From: a virus
Strand: one strand, 5' to 3'
DNA: 23,807 nucleotides
Virus record (IMG/VR): IMGVR_UViG_3300025127_000282
Coordinates: 1 to 23,807 of that record
Of the stretch, positions 21,301-23,807 are shown piece after piece. Numbering within the stretch: the stretch's first letter is position 1; each line of letters starts with the position of its first letter. The position numbers and the translations under genes were made by a program. The notes below the pieces were generated by a model. It made no database searches and was not told the origin of the DNA. It saw nothing but the letters and a program-made list of their open reading frames with translations.

Positions 21301-23807
21301 ATAAGAGCTACCGACACTATTGATTTTAGACCAAGAGTTTCCGTTTATGATTCTACTAATTTAAATCAAGAATCTCCATTTAATTTTTCATCTAGAGATT
21401 TTACAACCAATATAAAACAATATCTAATTCCAAATGAGTCTTCCACAATAGGATATGAATATTATTTACCTAGAATTGATAAATTATATTTAAATCAATT
21501 TGGTGATTTTGTATATGAAAAGGGATTATCTTCAATAACTCCAAAAGCACCTCAAAGGGGTGAGGATTCTATGGAATTAGCAACAATTGCTCTTCCTCCA
21601 TACCTTTACAATCCTCAAGATGCGATCATAAGTTTAATTGATAATCGAAGATTTACCATGAGAGATATTGGTAATATTGAAAATAGAGTTGTAAATTTAG
21701 AAGAAACAACTACATTATCACTTTTAGAGGCAAATGCTCAATCTTTACAAATTCAAGATGCTCAAGGTAGAAGTAGATTCAAAACTGGATTTTTTGTTGA
21801 TGGATTTAAAAATTATGCATTAATCAATCCAATATCAATAATTAACATTAATCCTAATTTGGGAGAATTGATTCCTAGAAGAGCAAGAAATACTTTAACT
21901 AATCAAATAACACCAAAAACTTCTTTAATTAGTTCTGAAATAGATTTTCAAGAAAATTTTGAATTATTTGATGATAAAGTTCAAAAAACAGGTGATGCAA
22001 TAACTTTAAAATATGATGAAGAAGTTTGGTTGGGTCAGTATTACGCTACCGAAGAAGGAATCGTAAATGTCAATCCATATGAACTTCCTGCAATAGTTGG
22101 TAGAATAAATCTTCATCCATTTGAGGATATATGGACAACTACTACTCAAAATCCAGTTACTCTTGATGAAACAACAACAAAACCACCTGTAAATAATAAT
22201 ATAAATTTAAATCAAACTATTGATCTAACAGGAGTTGGTCCAATAACCACTGGTAATGTAAACACAGGGAAATGGGCACAATTCCAACGTTTTAGAACTA
22301 AACAAGAAAAATTTCAAGGAGAGACAAAGACAGGATCTTTCACATTTACAGAATCAGATACTAATCTTCAAAATAGAAAAATTAAATCTGCTAATGAAGA
22401 GTTTATGAGATCTAGAAACACTGAATTTAAATCAAGTGGATTTCCAGTAAAAACAAAAGTTTATTTATTCATAGATGGAACGAGGATCGAAGATGTAATA
22501 CCAAAATTATTACCAATCACAAAAACTACTGCAACAGATGCTGATTTTGGATCTGTTGGTTCTTTCCAAGTTGGTGAAGAAGTTAAAGGTTATAGACCAG
22601 ATGGTGAACAAATTATTAATTTTAGACTTTGTACTCCAAATCATAAAGATGGAGCATTTAATAATCCAACAGAAACTTATGCAACAGATCCATATACTGG
22701 TTTAGATATCCAAAGTTTGTATAGTCAATCATCAAACATTTTAAATGTAGACACTCATTCACTAGCAGAAGAGGCACAGGGAGATTATTCTGGATATTTA
22801 GTTGAAAATACTAAATTGGTAGGTCAAACAAGTGGTGCACAAGCATTTGTTAAAGGATTGAAAACTAATTGGTTAGTAACTGATGAATTTGGAGAAATTA
22901 TTGGTACTTTCTTTATTAGAAATCCTGATTTGGCAAAAGTGAAAATTAACACTGGCAATAAATCTGTTAGACTCACAACTTCTATTGATAATCGTCAAGT
23001 TGCACCAGGACAGGATCCAAATGTAATATTTGCAGAAACACAATATGTTACAAGAGGAACAGAAGAGACATTCCAAGAAACATTGGTTGGAACTATACAA
23101 CAAACCACTGTAAATATAACAGCACAAACTGATGTCTTAGCTAATATTAAACAACCTATACCACCTCATGATGATCCAGTGGCTCAAACATTTGTTGTTG
23201 GAGGTAATGTTTATTCACCATCTGCAACTCAGGCAAATGAAGATCTAAATGGATTATTTCTAACTTCTGTTGAAGTATTTTTTGCATCAATTGATCAAGA
23301 TGCAAATTCTCCAATAACATGTGAAATTAGAGAAACAACAGGAGATGCTAGACCATCAAGAATACTTAGGGGTAGAAGTAAAACATTATATCCTTTCACT
23401 ACTGATGAAACTGGACAAAGAGTTCAAAATATTCAATTTGATGCAAATTCTGCAAGTATAGGAACTAAATTTACTTTCCCAGAACCAATATATTTGGAAC
23501 CAGGAAAATCATATGCTTTTGTATTAATTGCACCAAGAAGTGTTAACTACACTGTTTGGTTTGGTAAGCACGGAGATGTTGCAGTTAATCCACAATCTAT
23601 TCCTGGTTCAACTGGAGAAACCACAAGATATTCTAGACAGTATGGTGCGGGTGCATTCTTTATGTCACAAAATGGATCACTATGGACTGAAGATCAAACA
23701 AAAGACTTAACTTTTGTACTCCACAGAGCTAATTTCACAGAATCTCAAGGATCTGCTTACTTCAATAACCCAGATCTTAATGAAAGTAATGGATATGTTC
23801 CAACTTT
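18304..23807 (+). CDS. Very large DUF4815-type baseplate/fibre structural protein (3' end outside window)
   Basis: From ATG 18304 (MAQKTNLNIS) the frame stays open to the right edge, giving at least 1834 residues. Residues 11-66 (PYYDDFDPKN...VLFKPGFPVQARELTT...IFKEGSVVIPG) are the hallmark start of DUF4815 proteins, common structural proteins of marine T4-like phages. A coiled-coil-like stretch at 1119-1155 is followed by G-F-F-V-D-G-F (from 1162), which suggests an oligomeric, perhaps trimeric, stalk. From residue 1624, D-P-V-A-Q-T-F-V-V, F-L-T-S-V-E-V-F-F and a C-E-I-R strand begin a beta domain that later has Y-G-A-G-A-F-F-M-S-Q-N-G-S-L-W. Four S-G-A-x-A-x-V modules (100-150, 476-515, 869-909, 1505-1538) are dispersed. 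It lies where T4 has genes 9 and 10, 5 nt after gp8 in the same operon. A role as a peripheral baseplate protein or fibre attachment is inferred from this. Confidence 0.85.
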   Translation, partial: MAQKTNLNISPYYDDFDPKNNFYKVLFKPGFPVQARELTTSQSILQNQLQNFGENIFKEGSVVIPGAIEFDNQFSAVKINEVNYGIDVSVYIKDFLGKKITGVNSGIEGIVKYVALPTTDDVDTPTIYVTYTSADSNNEINTFSDGEQLVCSDNVTYGNTTINSGTPFASLISSDATSVGSAAFITEGVYFIRGYFVSVTDQSIILDYYTNSPSYRVGLKVDEILVNAKQDENLYDNAKGFSNFAAPGADRFKINLTLVKKLIEDQDDTDFVELMRVKNGKIKVINPKSNFNIIRDYIAERTFDESGDYVTKPFELSVHNSLNDNLGNGGIFTENEKTDQLNTPSDDLMCLKISDGKAYVRGYDVEKEGVTIIDVEKPREIGVNSTSSVPFVMGNIIDVHAVKGIAKQGEPVQLFSDFAQGGDNIGSARAYSFNLKNQSYEGDTSVWELRLFDIQTNTSLNLNKTVSSTQIPKGSYIKGKNSGATGYSVGAGNNTTRIDVNQTTGNFAKGEQLQVNGVDVPLSVGIATVFDSHLIKSIKQEPTTGYPEFAADTIQDLYTLPNGINIVNITAASNSTSTVTAANGKFEAALGRGITLRYQQPGTNTETYSKIISVGAGGTSLIISGVNTSVTGVYDNSLPSSDIQVQAYVGDPTIKGNGRLYAPLADSNVSTVDLSKSDLRVTKQITGVTFSSNSATITINDVKALYPDIDTASFEPYDEERYSVHLANGQQRDLPESKFAINADGSQITLTRFPNTTNAVVSTSIKKNNIKNKIKNYTRSQLLDVTFSKYERSGSIAVGIGASVVPDGLTFDKRYGLRVQDPEISLNYPDAVKLLAVYESVDTGRPSLDEFQFNSTAAVQTNAVIGEDIVGKSSKAIARIVSKSTSNANSLGIVYLSETKFNESEVVEFQDSKINTNLVSVTKGLYRDITRSFNLDKGQKEQYYDYSKLVRKKGIPEPNGRLLIIFDHYSVSNEDEGDLFTALSYDNDRFDTDIPDIAGIRATDTIDFRPRVSVYDSTNLNQESPFNFSSRDFTTNIKQYLIPNESSTIGYEYYLPRIDKLYLNQFGDFVYEKGLSSITPKAPQRGEDSMELATIALPPYLYNPQDAIISLIDNRRFTMRDIGNIENRVVNLEETTTLSLLEANAQSLQIQDAQGRSRFKTGFFVDGFKNYALINPISIININPNLGELIPRRARNTLTNQITPKTSLISSEIDFQENFELFDDKVQKTGDAITLKYDEEVWLGQYYATEEGIVNVNPYELPAIVGRINLHPFEDIWTTTTQNPVTLDETTTKPPVNNNINLNQTIDLTGVGPITTGNVNTGKWAQFQRFRTKQEKFQGETKTGSFTFTESDTNLQNRKIKSANEEFMRSRNTEFKSSGFPVKTKVYLFIDGTRIEDVIPKLLPITKTTATDADFGSVGSFQVGEEVKGYRPDGEQIINFRLCTPNHKDGAFNNPTETYATDPYTGLDIQSLYSQSSNILNVDTHSLAEEAQGDYSGYLVENTKLVGQTSGAQAFVKGLKTNWLVTDEFGEIIGTFFIRNPDLAKVKINTGNKSVRLTTSIDNRQVAPGQDPNVIFAETQYVTRGTEETFQETLVGTIQQTTVNITAQTDVLANIKQPIPPHDDPVAQTFVVGGNVYSPSATQANEDLNGLFLTSVEVFFASIDQDANSPITCEIRETTGDARPSRILRGRSKTLYPFTTDETGQRVQNIQFDANSASIGTKFTFPEPIYLEPGKSYAFVLIAPRSVNYTVWFGKHGDVAVNPQSIPGSTGETTRYSRQYGAGAFFMSQNGSLWTEDQTKDLTFVLHRANFTESQGSAYFNNPDLNESNGYVPT
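18601..22917 (+). repeat. S-G-A-type module, four copies in the DUF4815-type protein
   Basis: Copies at 18601-18753, 19729-19848, 20908-21030 and 22816-22917 read (N/K/T)-S-(G/K)-(I/A)-x-(G/A), a strand ending in V, a variable loop, a hydrophobic strand, then F-x-x-x-E-x-(V/L) or a close variant. Examples are KNSGATGYSV...GNFAKGEQLQV and GKSSKAIARIV...KFNESEVVEF. Copy 4 lacks the terminal acidic element and continues T-D-E-F-G-E-I-I-G-T-F-F-I. A similar unit (GRTSGNVATI) occurs near 10954 in the giant wedge protein. Confidence 0.5.

Overview
This window is a late structural (baseplate) segment of a T4-like contractile-tailed marine phage. The AT-rich DNA (roughly one third GC by eye), the gene order 25 - 6 - gp7 position - 8, two TATAAATA late promoters and a small basic RGQG-ending protein all fit the marine T4-like group, meaning cyanophages of Prochlorococcus/Synechococcus or myophages of SAR11 (Pelagibacter). 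The sequence alone does not settle the host. All genes are on the + strand, and no tRNA, CRISPR array, integrase or insertion sequence was seen.

Layout. Positions 1-1440 hold a tight block of small genes around a glycosyltransferase: a 3' gene fragment with an AbrB-like look, a 63-aa protein, a GT-A-type glycosyltransferase behind a near-consensus sigma-70 promoter, a second 63-aa protein that looks like a paralogue of the first, and a 48-aa very basic protein. These genes overlap or nearly touch. A strong intrinsic terminator (1443-1469) closes the block, and a late promoter (1484-1491) opens the structural operon.

Positions 1509-16654 encode gp25, gp6 and one uninterrupted 4278-codon gene that fills more than half of the window. 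Its N-terminal ~250 residues carry the motif I associate with the C-terminal part of T4 gp7, and it lies exactly where gene 7 lies in T4. I call it a giant gp7-type wedge protein. The rest is a mosaic of repeated beta-rich modules: six copies of a ~80-90-residue module, four of a ~60-80-residue module, two of a ~60-residue module, about a dozen G-x-G-Y strands, one YHYH-type domain and two fibre-like beta motifs.

A second late promoter (16663-16670) precedes gp8. That gp8 is longer than T4 gp8 because of an insertion of the same G-x-G-Y strands. The last gene, from 18304 off the right edge, is a very large DUF4815-type structural protein of more than 1830 residues with a central coiled coil. 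It occupies the place of T4 genes 9/10 and probably forms peripheral baseplate or fibre structure.

How the genes work together: gp25, gp6, the gp7-like protein and gp8 should form the baseplate wedge, with gp6/gp25 as the core and gp7/gp8 at the periphery. The DUF4815 protein is probably attached outside them. The unusual feature is the enlargement of the peripheral wedge proteins, which may give this baseplate host-contact surfaces that T4 places on separate fibre proteins. No defence system or other unprecedented biological system is evident; the giant modular wedge protein and the regulatory junction are the most interesting parts.
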